A DNA stretch of 6,085 bases from CAYTID01 sp964437735. GTDB lineage: Bacteria; Bacteroidota; Ignavibacteria; UBA10030; BY39. The notes below the pieces were generated by a model. The model had not been told where the DNA came from. It was given only the letters and a program-made list of their open reading frames with translations, and did not search any database. The stretch's first letter is position 1. Each line of letters opens with the position of its first letter. Shown here one piece after another: positions 1-6,008 of the stretch. Location: assembly GCA_964437735.1 (NCBI GenBank), contig CAYTID010000111.1, positions 1 through 6,085 of the forward strand, in the 5' to 3' direction. Both the position numbers and the translations under genes were made by a program.

Positions 1-12
1 GTCCATTTTTGC

Positions 13-807
13 TTATACGTCGGTATCCAGCCCAGTTCTCGTATATTCTTCTTTTTGATCCCAATCCGAGAGTTCAACGATAACCTCAACCCTTTTTTGG
101 AACCTAATGGCACGTATCCCAAACATACTGCGAACATCTATTAGTCCCAATCCTCTAATTTCCATAAAATGCTTGACAATGTCGGTCCCGGCACCCATTA
201 GGATTCCAGCCCCTTTTTTCGTTACCATCACAACATCATCAGCAACAAGCCGATGACCCCGCTCGACCAAATCAAGAGCAACTTCACTTTTCCCTATCCC
301 TGACCTTCCGACAATAAGAACTCCGACACCGTAGACGTCCACAAAAGAACCGTGAACTATCGTTTGAGGAGCAAATTGATCGTCTAAGAAATCACTGATA
401 AAGTATACAAATTTTGTAGTTTCATAATATGTTTGGAGTACGGCTACATTTTTTTCCTTAGCGAGATTTAATAATTCACCTTCAAGCTCGTTTCCATTAG
501 TAATTATGATACATGGCAGATCGAATTGCAATAATTTTGAAAATGATTTAAGTCGATCTTTTTTGGGGAGAGATTCGAGATATTTTATCTCTGTATTGCC
601 AAAAATCTGAATTCTGTCAAAAGTAAATAATTCTACGTATCCAGCTAATGCTAAACCCGGACGATGAATATTTTTATCAGTTATTACTCTGTCGAATCCG
701 GATTCACCGTTAAGCATCTTAAGTTTAAATCTCTCTGAATTTGATTGATAAAGAAATCCGACTGTTATGCTTTTTTTCTTTGTTTCTTTGACATGATCCA
801 ATTTCAT
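13..807 (-). CDS. hprK: HPr kinase/phosphorylase, apparently cut short at the C-terminus
   Basis: HprK phosphorylates, and dephosphorylates, a serine of HPr-like phosphocarrier proteins in the cytoplasm. The 264 residues show an N-terminal regulatory domain (about 1-140), HGSFVDVYG (152-160, with the conserved His152), the P-loop GRSGIGKS (167-174), the acidic pair D190-D191 and the family signature EIRGLGLIDVRSMFG (216-230). The protein ends at GLDTDV, where relatives usually continue for about 50 residues through a further loop and the C-terminal helix. The four codons between the TAA and the window edge read A-K-M-D in the same frame, which could be that continuation. The ATG lies 1 nt after the hpf stop, with AAAGGT inside the hpf end as a possible ribosome site, so translation is probably coupled to hpf. 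Family identity is very secure; whether the protein is functional is not. No ptsN, ptsH or rapZ is visible. Confidence 0.9.
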   Translation of the reverse strand: MKLDHVKETKKKSITVGFLYQSNSERFKLKMLNGESGFDRVITDKNIHRPGLALAGYVELFTFDRIQIFGNTEIKYLESLPKKDRLKSFSKLLQFDLPCIIITNGNELEGELLNLAKEKNVAVLQTYYETTKFVYFISDFLDDQFAPQTIVHGSFVDVYGVGVLIVGRSGIGKSEVALDLVERGHRLVADDVVMVTKKGAGILMGAGTDIVKHFMEIRGLGLIDVRSMFGIRAIRFQKRVEVIVELSDWDQKEEYTRTGLDTDV

Positions 808-808
808 G

Positions 809-1141
809 TTAGACTTTACCTTTTACTGCTCTTACTTTTCTTTTATCTTTGTTTCTTTTCTTTGACTTTAATTTAGTTAGCTGACGTTCAAGTTTTTCAA
901 CTGCTAAATCAATTGATTTATAATAATTATCTGATTTTTCAGTAGCAACTATATCCTGTCCGAACATATGCAAACTGATGTCAGCAATTTTAACACTGTT
1001 AGTAGTTCGTTCAAAACTTAATGTTACATTACATCTCAAAACACCATCAAAATGGTTGTCGAGTTTCTTTACAGCATCAAGCGTATGAACTTTTAAACTT
1101 GGGTGAATTCTGAATTTTCGCGCTGTAATATGAATATCCAT
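809..1141 (-). CDS. hpf: Ribosome hibernation-promoting factor, short HPF/RaiA form
   Basis: This 110-aa protein belongs to the HPF/YfiA/RaiA family, which binds in the decoding channel of the 30S subunit and silences ribosomes in stationary phase or starvation. The start MDIHITARKF, the central strand ISLHMFGQDIVATEKSDNYY (57-76) and the following helix AVEKLERQLTKLK (80-92) match the beta-alpha-beta-beta-beta-alpha fold. A Lys/Arg-rich tail (93-110) fits rRNA contact. It lacks the C-terminal dimerisation domain of long HPF, so it should resemble the short proteobacterial type (about 95 aa), perhaps needing a partner such as RMF for 100S dimers; no partner is visible here. The ATG has a good ribosome site, AAAGGAAG, 12 nt after the xer stop. 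It sits directly before hprK, as in the proteobacterial hpf-ptsN-hprK cluster but without ptsN. Confidence 0.92.
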   Translation of the reverse strand: MDIHITARKFRIHPSLKVHTLDAVKKLDNHFDGVLRCNVTLSFERTTNSVKIADISLHMFGQDIVATEKSDNYYKSIDLAVEKLERQLTKLKSKKRNKDKRKVRAVKGKV

Positions 1142-1145
1142 TTTT

Positions 1146-1153
1146 CTTCCTTT
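1146..1153 (-). promoter_or_regulatory. Ribosome binding site of hpf
   Basis: AAAGGAAG on the minus strand fills most of the 12-nt gap between the xer stop codon and the hpf ATG, with 6 nt between AAAGGA and the start. It is one of the best Shine-Dalgarno matches in the window and suggests hpf is translated more strongly than xer. Confidence 0.7.
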
Positions 1154-2065
1154 CTATTTTAATGCCTTTGGATGGGCTTGTTCATATATTTTACGTAAAT
1201 TATCAATCGATAAATGTGTGTATATTTGGGTGGTCGATAGACTTTGATGACCGAGCAATTCTTTTACCGCCTTAATATCAGCGCCACGATTCAGCATATG
1301 AGTAGCAAATGTATGCCGGAGAACATGTGGACTCTTTTTCTCGATGTCAGACACTAATTTAATATAACGATTTACTAAATTATAAACACCTTTTGGGTAC
1401 ATACGCGCCCCTTTATCAGTCAGTATTAAGGCATTTTTTTCAACAGAATCTTTTTTTTGCTGAATTAATTCCGATCTTCTCTCCAAATATTTTTTCAGAG
1501 CAAGTTCGGCTTTTTTTCCGAATGGAACTATCCGTGTTTTTTTTCCTTTCCCCGTTACTCGTAGTGTTTTTTTTGACCAATTAATACTATCTGTATTAAG
1601 ATTTATTAATTCGCTTAATCTTAGACCTGTGCTATATAGTACTTCTAAAACAGCTTTATCGCGTAAACCGCTTGATTTCGATTCATCAGGTAATTCCATC
1701 ATTTTATCAACATCAGATTCGCATAAATACGATGGGAGTTTTTTTGATAATTTTGGAGTATTGACATTTTTTGCCGGATTCGATTCAAGAACCTTTATTT
1801 GTACAAGATATTTAAAAAAAGACCTGATACATGCTAATTTCCTCGCAACACTTTTTTTACTAAGATTATTTTCGATCATATTGCCTAAAAATAATCGAAT
1901 TTTTACGTTGTCGAGACTTGTAAGGTCAAAAGCTTCGTTTTCAGAATTTCCAAAAAGGAAATAATTCAATTGATTAAGATCATCTTCATAAGAAGATATT
2001 GTATTGTCGGAATAACCTTTTTCCAATTTTAAATATTGAAGAAACAAATCGATAAAATTTGTCAT
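1154..2065 (-). CDS. xerC: Tyrosine recombinase XerC/XerD
   Basis: This site-specific recombinase of 303 aa, the usual Xer length, should cut and rejoin dif sites to resolve chromosome dimers at division. The N-terminal SAM-like core-binding domain spans about 3-90 (FLQYLKLEKGYSDNTISSY). The catalytic domain carries the full active site: R149 in TGLRLSEL, K173 in TGKGKK, H247 and R250 in HVLRHTFATH, H273 in LGHQSLSTT and the nucleophile Y282 in IYTHLS. Nothing essential is missing. The ATG lies 2 nt after the topA stop with only a weak AGAGG upstream, so coupling is likely. The gene is unusually rich in A-runs on the coding strand (8 A at 1537-1544 and at 1567-1574). The choice of xerC over xerD rests on adjacency to topA, as in Firmicutes; single-Xer systems (XerH/XerA-like) cannot be excluded. 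It is not an integrase of a mobile element: no attachment site or cargo accompanies it. Confidence 0.93.
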   Translation of the reverse strand: MTNFIDLFLQYLKLEKGYSDNTISSYEDDLNQLNYFLFGNSENEAFDLTSLDNVKIRLFLGNMIENNLSKKSVARKLACIRSFFKYLVQIKVLESNPAKNVNTPKLSKKLPSYLCESDVDKMMELPDESKSSGLRDKAVLEVLYSTGLRLSELINLNTDSINWSKKTLRVTGKGKKTRIVPFGKKAELALKKYLERRSELIQQKKDSVEKNALILTDKGARMYPKGVYNLVNRYIKLVSDIEKKSPHVLRHTFATHMLNRGADIKAVKELLGHQSLSTTQIYTHLSIDNLRKIYEQAHPKALK

Positions 2066-2067
2066 TA

Positions 2068-4326
2068 TTATCCGGCCTCTGCATCTAATTGGGGTAATTC
2101 GATTACAGCCTTACATTCCGGGCATGTCAAATATTCACCCCTCTTTTGTGAATATTTTTCAACGAGGTACGATGATCCGCAAGTATCACAATTTCGGTCG
2201 ACGGGTTTATTCCATGATGCAAAATCACATTCAGGATATCGTGAGCAGCCATAAAATACTTTCGACCTCCTTGTTCGCCTTTCAATAATATTCCCGTCTT
2301 TGCATTTTGGGCAATTGATAGGCATAGAGATTGGCTTAGTATTTTTACATTTCGGATAATTTGAACACCCTAAAAATGTTCCAAAACGGCTTCCTCTAAC
2401 TATCATATCGCCGTCACATAAATCACACTTCATACCTTCTAGATGTTCGTGTTTCTCCATCTCATGATCCAACGGCTTTGTAGTTTTACAAGCAGGATAT
2501 CCGCTGCAGGCTTTAAATCTACCATGGCGCCCCCATTTTACAACCATTGGTTTTCCGCAATTCTCACACGCCTCTTCTGTAACTTCCTGAAGATTCTTTT
2601 TAATTTCACCCGCTTTTTTATTTACTTTTTCCAGGGCTTTTGAAAACGGCTTATAAAAATCGTCCAGTACTTTCTTAAAACTTCTTTTCCCTGATGCTAC
2701 TGTATCTAATTCCTCTTCCATCTTCGCCGTGAATTTTAAATTCAATATTTCGGGAAAATTTTCTGTGAGCAGTTTATTCACAGCCATTCCCAATTCCAAT
2801 GCCCATAATTTTCTTTCTTTCTGCTCTACATATTTACGGTCAACGATCGTACTTACAATCTGTGCGTAAGTTGAAGGACGTCCGATACCAAATGTTTCCA
2901 GATCTTTAACCAGGCTGCTTTCAGTGTATCTCGCGGGAGGTTTTGTAAAATGTTGTTTATTTATCAAGTCCGATAAATTTACCTCGTCTTTAAGATGAAT
3001 CTTTTCGGGTATTTTTAATGTCGGTTCCAAATCAGGAGAAGAATTGTTTTCTTCCTTTATGTCATCATATACCTGAAGAAATCCACGGAATTTAGGCGTT
3101 GTTCCGGTTGACCGAAAGAGATAGATACCACCGCTTATCTCGACGGTTACTTGATCGGATAAAGCAGAAGCCATTTGACAGGAAATGAAACGATTCCAGA
3201 TAAGCTCATATAACTTTAGTAAATCTTTATTTTCAAAATATTTATTGATTGACTTAGGTGTATATTTGATAGTCGTCGGTCTGATGGCTTCGTGAGCATC
3301 CTGTGAAGCTTTTCCTTTTTTATACTCTCGGATTTCTTTTGAGATATAGTCTTTTCCGTAATTATTAATAATATAACTTCTCACTGCTTCCAACGATTCT
3401 TTACTTAATCGGGTTGAATCGGTTCGCATATATGTAATTAGTCCAACAAGCCCATCGTCTCCGATTTCGATTCCCTCATAAAGTTTTTGTGCCAACGTCA
3501 TTGTTTTTTTTGCAGTAAATCCCAATCGTGATGCAGCTTCTTGTTGAAGAGTACTTGTAATAAATGGCGGAGGTGGATTTCGTTTTACAACTTTTTTAGT
3601 GATATTTGAAATGTGATACTTATATTTTTTAATATCATCATTTAGGATAAGAGCTACCGATTCACCTGGTATTTTGGGTTCGGCTTTCTCAATTTGAACT
3701 AATTTCGCTAAAATTGTTTCATTTTTTGCTGTCTTGAATTCACCTGTGATCGACCAATATTCCTCAACGATAAAATTACGTATCTGATTTTCCCTATCAC
3801 AAATCAGACGCAAAGCAACTGATTGTACACGACCAGCCGATAAGCCGTAATAGACGGTTTTCCAAACAAACGGGCTTATCTTATAACCAACTATCCTGTC
3901 CATTACTCTGCGTGCTCTTTGGGAATCGACAAGATTTTTGTCGATTTTTTGGGGATCAAGCATAGCTTCTTTTATACCCGATTCCGTGATTTCGTGGAAT
4001 AACACCCGATAGATTTTAGAATTGGCATCATTAATCTCCTCAGCAATATCAAACGCTATTGCTTCACCTTCACGGTCAGGGTCAGTCGCTATGAATACTG
4101 AATCAGATGTTTGACTAAGGTTTTTAATTTTTTTTACAACTTCATCTTTTCCCTTAATCAACTCAAACGTCGGAGTGTAAGAATTTTCTATATCAATCGA
4201 CAGTTTGCTTTTGGGTAAATTTTTTATATGTCCGACTGAGGCTTCAACATAATAATCTTTACCTAAATATTTTTTAACTGTCTTTGCCTTTGACGGCGAT
4301 TCTACAATAACTAATGATTTACCCAT
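2068..4326 (-). CDS. topA: DNA topoisomerase I (type IA) with four C-terminal zinc ribbons
   Basis: TopA relaxes negative supercoils by cutting one strand and passing the other through a protein-linked gate. The 752 aa begin with the Toprim domain: VESPSKAKT with E9, then DPDREGEA with D82, D84 and E86, which bind Mg2+. The catalytic tyrosine is Y299 in ITYMRTDSTR, HEAIRP is at 345-350 and FGIGRPSTYA at 479-488. The tail carries four Cys4 ribbons: C587/590/607/613, C634/637/654/660, C672/675/694/700 and C713/716/735/738. The first three follow the topoisomerase zinc-finger pattern (GC/AC-S-x-YPxC); the last is shorter in its second half (CPEC) and more diverged. These fingers bind single-stranded DNA and may contact RNA polymerase. 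The ATG follows the smg stop by 8 nt, with AAAGGA placed unusually close to it (about 2-3 nt). All catalytic residues are intact. Confidence 0.97.
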   Translation of the reverse strand: MGKSLVIVESPSKAKTVKKYLGKDYYVEASVGHIKNLPKSKLSIDIENSYTPTFELIKGKDEVVKKIKNLSQTSDSVFIATDPDREGEAIAFDIAEEINDANSKIYRVLFHEITESGIKEAMLDPQKIDKNLVDSQRARRVMDRIVGYKISPFVWKTVYYGLSAGRVQSVALRLICDRENQIRNFIVEEYWSITGEFKTAKNETILAKLVQIEKAEPKIPGESVALILNDDIKKYKYHISNITKKVVKRNPPPPFITSTLQQEAASRLGFTAKKTMTLAQKLYEGIEIGDDGLVGLITYMRTDSTRLSKESLEAVRSYIINNYGKDYISKEIREYKKGKASQDAHEAIRPTTIKYTPKSINKYFENKDLLKLYELIWNRFISCQMASALSDQVTVEISGGIYLFRSTGTTPKFRGFLQVYDDIKEENNSSPDLEPTLKIPEKIHLKDEVNLSDLINKQHFTKPPARYTESSLVKDLETFGIGRPSTYAQIVSTIVDRKYVEQKERKLWALELGMAVNKLLTENFPEILNLKFTAKMEEELDTVASGKRSFKKVLDDFYKPFSKALEKVNKKAGEIKKNLQEVTEEACENCGKPMVVKWGRHGRFKACSGYPACKTTKPLDHEMEKHEHLEGMKCDLCDGDMIVRGSRFGTFLGCSNYPKCKNTKPISMPINCPKCKDGNIIERRTRRSKVFYGCSRYPECDFASWNKPVDRNCDTCGSSYLVEKYSQKRGEYLTCPECKAVIELPQLDAEAG

Positions 4327-4334
4327 ATTCCTTT

Positions 4335-4793
4335 TTAATTTACTACTTCGTCATTATATGAATCGAACTTCCCGAAGATATGAAAATCTCTTTCCAGTAT
4401 CATCGAAGATACGATTCCTTTAATTTCTTCCGCGCTTACCGGGAAAATGTTATTTAACATAATTTTCTCAATGATCAATTCTATATCTATATCAGAAATT
4501 ATATCCAGTTCCCTCAACTGTATTAAATAACCATGAGCTTCGGGTGTGATCGCCATTTTTTCAACTTCATGCAAAATCCTGTGAGAATTTTCTGACACCC
4601 TGATATCGCTCAATAATGGTTTCTGAGATTCAAAATATAGCTTGTCGAACAACCAACTGAATGCAGCATTCATTTCAGTATCCGAAAAACCAAGCTTTTC
4701 CAATTTTTTAACATCAATGTTCTGGAGAGTCCGATTATAGTTTCTGATTTCGTTTAATATATGAACAATTATTTCTATAATTCTTTCTTGCAT
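4335..4793 (-). CDS. smg: Smg / DUF494 family protein
   Basis: This 152-aa, mostly helical acidic protein fits the DUF494 (Smg) family, whose molecular role is not established. Typical features are the N-terminal helix IIEIIVHILNEIRN (5-18), the segment LEKLGFSDTEMNAAFSWLFDKL (about 31-52) and a C-terminal half of short helices (DIDIELIIEKIMLNNI). There is no signal peptide, membrane segment or metal motif. In Proteobacteria smg lies between dprA and topA; here it is also immediately before topA, but its upstream neighbour is ybeY. That conserved adjacency is the main clue to function and hints at a link with DNA topology or nucleic-acid handling (inference). The ATG has AGGA 7 nt upstream (4804-4801) and lies 13 nt after the ybeY stop. 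Confidence 0.8.
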   Translation of the reverse strand: MQERIIEIIVHILNEIRNYNRTLQNIDVKKLEKLGFSDTEMNAAFSWLFDKLYFESQKPLLSDIRVSENSHRILHEVEKMAITPEAHGYLIQLRELDIISDIDIELIIEKIMLNNIFPVSAEEIKGIVSSMILERDFHIFGKFDSYNDEVVN

Positions 4794-4806
4794 TACTAAT
4801 TCCTGT

Positions 4807-5217
4807 TTAAAAAAGGATATTTAAATATTTATTTTCTAACATGGTCATAACTTGGCGGTCAGATTTATTTTTGTCCGAGTATCCGATTAAATGTAATATC
4901 CCGTGAATAACAAGTCGTTTTACTTCATCTGAATAAGTAACGGAATAATCAATTGCCTGGCGTTTTGCCTGTTGAAGATTAATATAAACATCCCCTTCTA
5001 AAATATCCGATTCGCTTAATGGAAAACTGATAACGTCTGTGGTTCCATTATGTTTCAAATATTTTTTATTCAATACGGTTATATATTTATCGTCTACAAA
5101 TATTACGTTTATATTAAATTTTGAAATACCTTCTTTTTTACAAACACGATTAACTAATAAAATAGTTTCTTTTTTTTTAAACCTTCGATTTTTACAATTG
5201 TTAAATACGTTTATCAA
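4807..5217 (-). CDS. ybeY: Endoribonuclease YbeY (rRNA maturation factor)
   Basis: YbeY is a zinc-dependent single-strand RNase needed for 16S rRNA 3'-end maturation and ribosome quality control. The 136 aa show VIFVDDKYITVLNKKYL (38-54), the conserved TTDVISFPL (59-67), EGDVYIN (74-80) and the metal site HGILHLIGYSDK, giving H105, H109 and D115. The third ligand is Asp rather than the usual His of HGxLHLxGYDH, a variant well known in Bacteroidota. The N-terminal FNN and the YLKHNGTTD stretch also look Bacteroidota-like. The start is TTG, only 2 nt after the preceding stop; an in-frame TAA just upstream leaves no ATG alternative, and the ribosome site is poor (GAAAGAAGAA), so translation is probably coupled to the gene before. 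Length is slightly under the usual 140-160 aa. Confidence 0.93.
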   Translation of the reverse strand: MINVFNNCKNRRFKKKETILLVNRVCKKEGISKFNINVIFVDDKYITVLNKKYLKHNGTTDVISFPLSESDILEGDVYINLQQAKRQAIDYSVTYSDEVKRLVIHGILHLIGYSDKNKSDRQVMTMLENKYLNILF

Positions 5218-5219
5218 TA

Positions 5220-5672
5220 TTATTTATTCTTCTTTCGTTTTACTTGTTCCGTAACGATACCTTCGGTTAGCGATAAAGCTATACCTGATAACATTACTTC
5301 CGGACCTAATTTTGTAAAATCTCCTGATAATATTTTTTTATCGACATTCGCGTATAAAGAACATCCGCCTTCGCGTTCGATTATTAATCCGCTAATCTTA
5401 TCCTTTTGAATGCTCACAAAAGTAACTTCGTTCAGTATTTCGCTGATCACAAAACCGCTGCAAAAATGAAGTTGGAGATGTGAACAAAGAGTATAAACAG
5501 AAATTAAAGTACCGATTTTCTTTCCTATTAATATATCAGGATAAATTTCAAGTGCAAAGATTTCGATTCTATAATTTTTACCTTTTTTTTGTGGAATAAC
5601 ATTTAATACTTTGGCAAGCTTTGCGACGCTTTTAGTGTTAAAATTATTATAAAAAGATTTTTTTGTTAGCAT
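5220..5672 (-). CDS. Unrecognised 150-aa cytosolic protein heading the ybeY operon
   Basis: I do not recognise this protein. From the chosen ATG it has 150 residues: a basic N-terminus (MLTKKSFYNNFNTKSVAKLAK), then what read as several beta strands (YRIEIFALEIYPDILIG, IGTLISVYTL, VTFVSIQ, SGLIIERE), a Gly/Cys turn (EGGCSLYANV, 101-110), the segment SGDFTKLGPEVMLSGIALSL (116-135) and a basic tail KRKKNK. Cysteines are at 63, 71 and 104. There is no signal peptide or clear membrane helix. A longer reading from a TTG at 5714 exists, but that TTG falls inside a terminator-like hairpin and has no ribosome site, whereas the ATG at 5672 has AGGACGG with ideal spacing. The gene is real by its clean frame and its 2-nt junction with ybeY. 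The basic ends and ybeY context would fit RNA or ribosome association, which is only a guess. Confidence 0.75.
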   Translation of the reverse strand: MLTKKSFYNNFNTKSVAKLAKVLNVIPQKKGKNYRIEIFALEIYPDILIGKKIGTLISVYTLCSHLQLHFCSGFVISEILNEVTFVSIQKDKISGLIIEREGGCSLYANVDKKILSGDFTKLGPEVMLSGIALSLTEGIVTEQVKRKKNK

Positions 5673-5674
5673 TT

Positions 5675-5681
5675 CCGTCCT
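5675..5681 (-). promoter_or_regulatory. Ribosome binding site fixing the start of the 150-aa gene
   Basis: AGGACGG on the minus strand, with 5 nt between AGGA and the ATG at 5672-5670, is a near-ideal Shine-Dalgarno site. It decides for this ATG against the upstream TTG at 5714. Confidence 0.7.
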
Positions 5682-5692
5682 AAATAATACAA

Positions 5693-5740
5693 TAAAAATC
5701 CCGTAAGATATCAAAAATTATGACAACCCCGGGATTTTTA
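5693..5740 (-). terminator. Likely intrinsic terminator after the cold-shock gene
   Basis: An 11-bp perfect inverted repeat pairs 5740-5730 (TAAAAATCCCG) with 5703-5693 (CGGGATTTTTA), leaving a 26-nt loop. The descending arm ends in TTTTT and is followed by a T-rich stretch (ATTGTATTATTT), as expected for factor-independent termination on the minus strand. It starts 17 nt after the cold-shock stop codon and would separate that transcript from the operon. Weak points are the large loop and a stem with only four G-C pairs. Confidence 0.6.
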
Positions 5741-5757
5741 AACTGTGTATGTAAAAT

Positions 5758-5964
5758 TCAATTAACTACTAATACCTTTTTTGCTTGCAGCCCTTTCGGA
5801 CCATCGATTAAGTCGAATTCGACAAGGTCACCTCTGTCGACTTTTTTAAATTTTTGATTAGTCAGAATCTCTGAATAATGTACGAAAATATCTTTTCCGT
5901 TATCGTACTCAATAAAACCATATCCCTTTTTTGGATCGAACCATTTAATTCTTCCTTTATTCAT
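5758..5964 (-). CDS. csp: Cold-shock protein (CspA family)
   Basis: This 68-aa single cold-shock domain binds single-stranded RNA and DNA and acts as an RNA chaperone or transcription antiterminator. It carries RNP1 as KGYGFIEY (13-20) and RNP2 as DIFVHYSEI (25-33), with the aromatic W8, F9, Y15, F17, F27, H29 and Y30 on the binding face. Length and the closing LQAKKVLVVN are typical. RNP1 has Tyr where Phe is commonest, still an aromatic. The ATG has AAGGGGA 6 nt upstream, the strongest ribosome site in the window. It ends in TGA, showing that TGA is a stop here, and is followed by a terminator-like hairpin, so it is probably transcribed alone. Whether it is cold-induced cannot be told from sequence. 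Confidence 0.96.
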   Translation of the reverse strand: MNKGRIKWFDPKKGYGFIEYDNGKDIFVHYSEILTNQKFKKVDRGDLVEFDLIDGPKGLQAKKVLVVN

Positions 5965-5970
5965 AACAAA

Positions 5971-5977
5971 TCCCCTT
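5971..5977 (-). promoter_or_regulatory. Strong ribosome binding site of the cold-shock gene
   Basis: AAGGGGA on the minus strand lies 6 nt before the ATG at 5964. It is close to the ideal Shine-Dalgarno sequence, in keeping with an abundant protein. Confidence 0.75.
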
Positions 5978-5987
5978 AATGTTAAAT

Positions 5988-6008
5988 ATTATTAATTATT
6001 AATTATTT
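5988..6008. repeat. 7-bp tandem repeat, three copies
   Basis: On the plus strand ATTATTA occurs twice in a row, followed by ATTATTT with one mismatch. It lies in the presumed leader of the cold-shock gene, about 12 nt upstream of its ribosome binding site. It may be no more than AT-rich low-complexity sequence, or may keep the leader unstructured. Confidence 0.6.

Noticed and set aside
1..6. ATG at 6-4 as the start of another gene after hprK
   Set aside because: There is no ribosome site before it and only two codons are visible; it fits equally well as continuation of the HprK frame.
13..15. Stop-codon reassignment or readthrough to explain the HprK ending
   Set aside because: TAA ends several other genes here, TAG ends xer and TGA ends the cold-shock gene, so all three act as normal stops; no recoding signal can be seen in the 12 bases available.
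1393..1964. Plus-strand open frames opposite xer
   Set aside because: They are antisense to a gene with a full catalytic motif set, arise from its A-runs (giving Phe-rich peptides) and have no ribosome sites.
1154..2065. Tyrosine recombinase as a sign of an integrated mobile element
   Set aside because: It has typical Xer length and motifs, sits in a packed housekeeping operon after topA, and no attachment repeats or cargo genes are visible.
5039..5254. Plus-strand hydrophobic 71-aa frame opposite ybeY
   Set aside because: It is the complement of the ybeY coding sequence, has no ribosome site and runs over a gene junction; the membrane-like look comes from poly-T.
5673..5714. Longer N-terminus of the 150-aa protein from TTG at 5714 (14 extra residues)
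   Set aside because: The TTG lies inside the terminator-like inverted repeat and has no ribosome site, while the ATG at 5672 has AGGACGG at ideal spacing.
5988..6008. Tandem repeat as a CRISPR array or replication origin iterons
   Set aside because: Units are 7 bp, purely A/T, without spacers, DnaA boxes or origin genes nearby.
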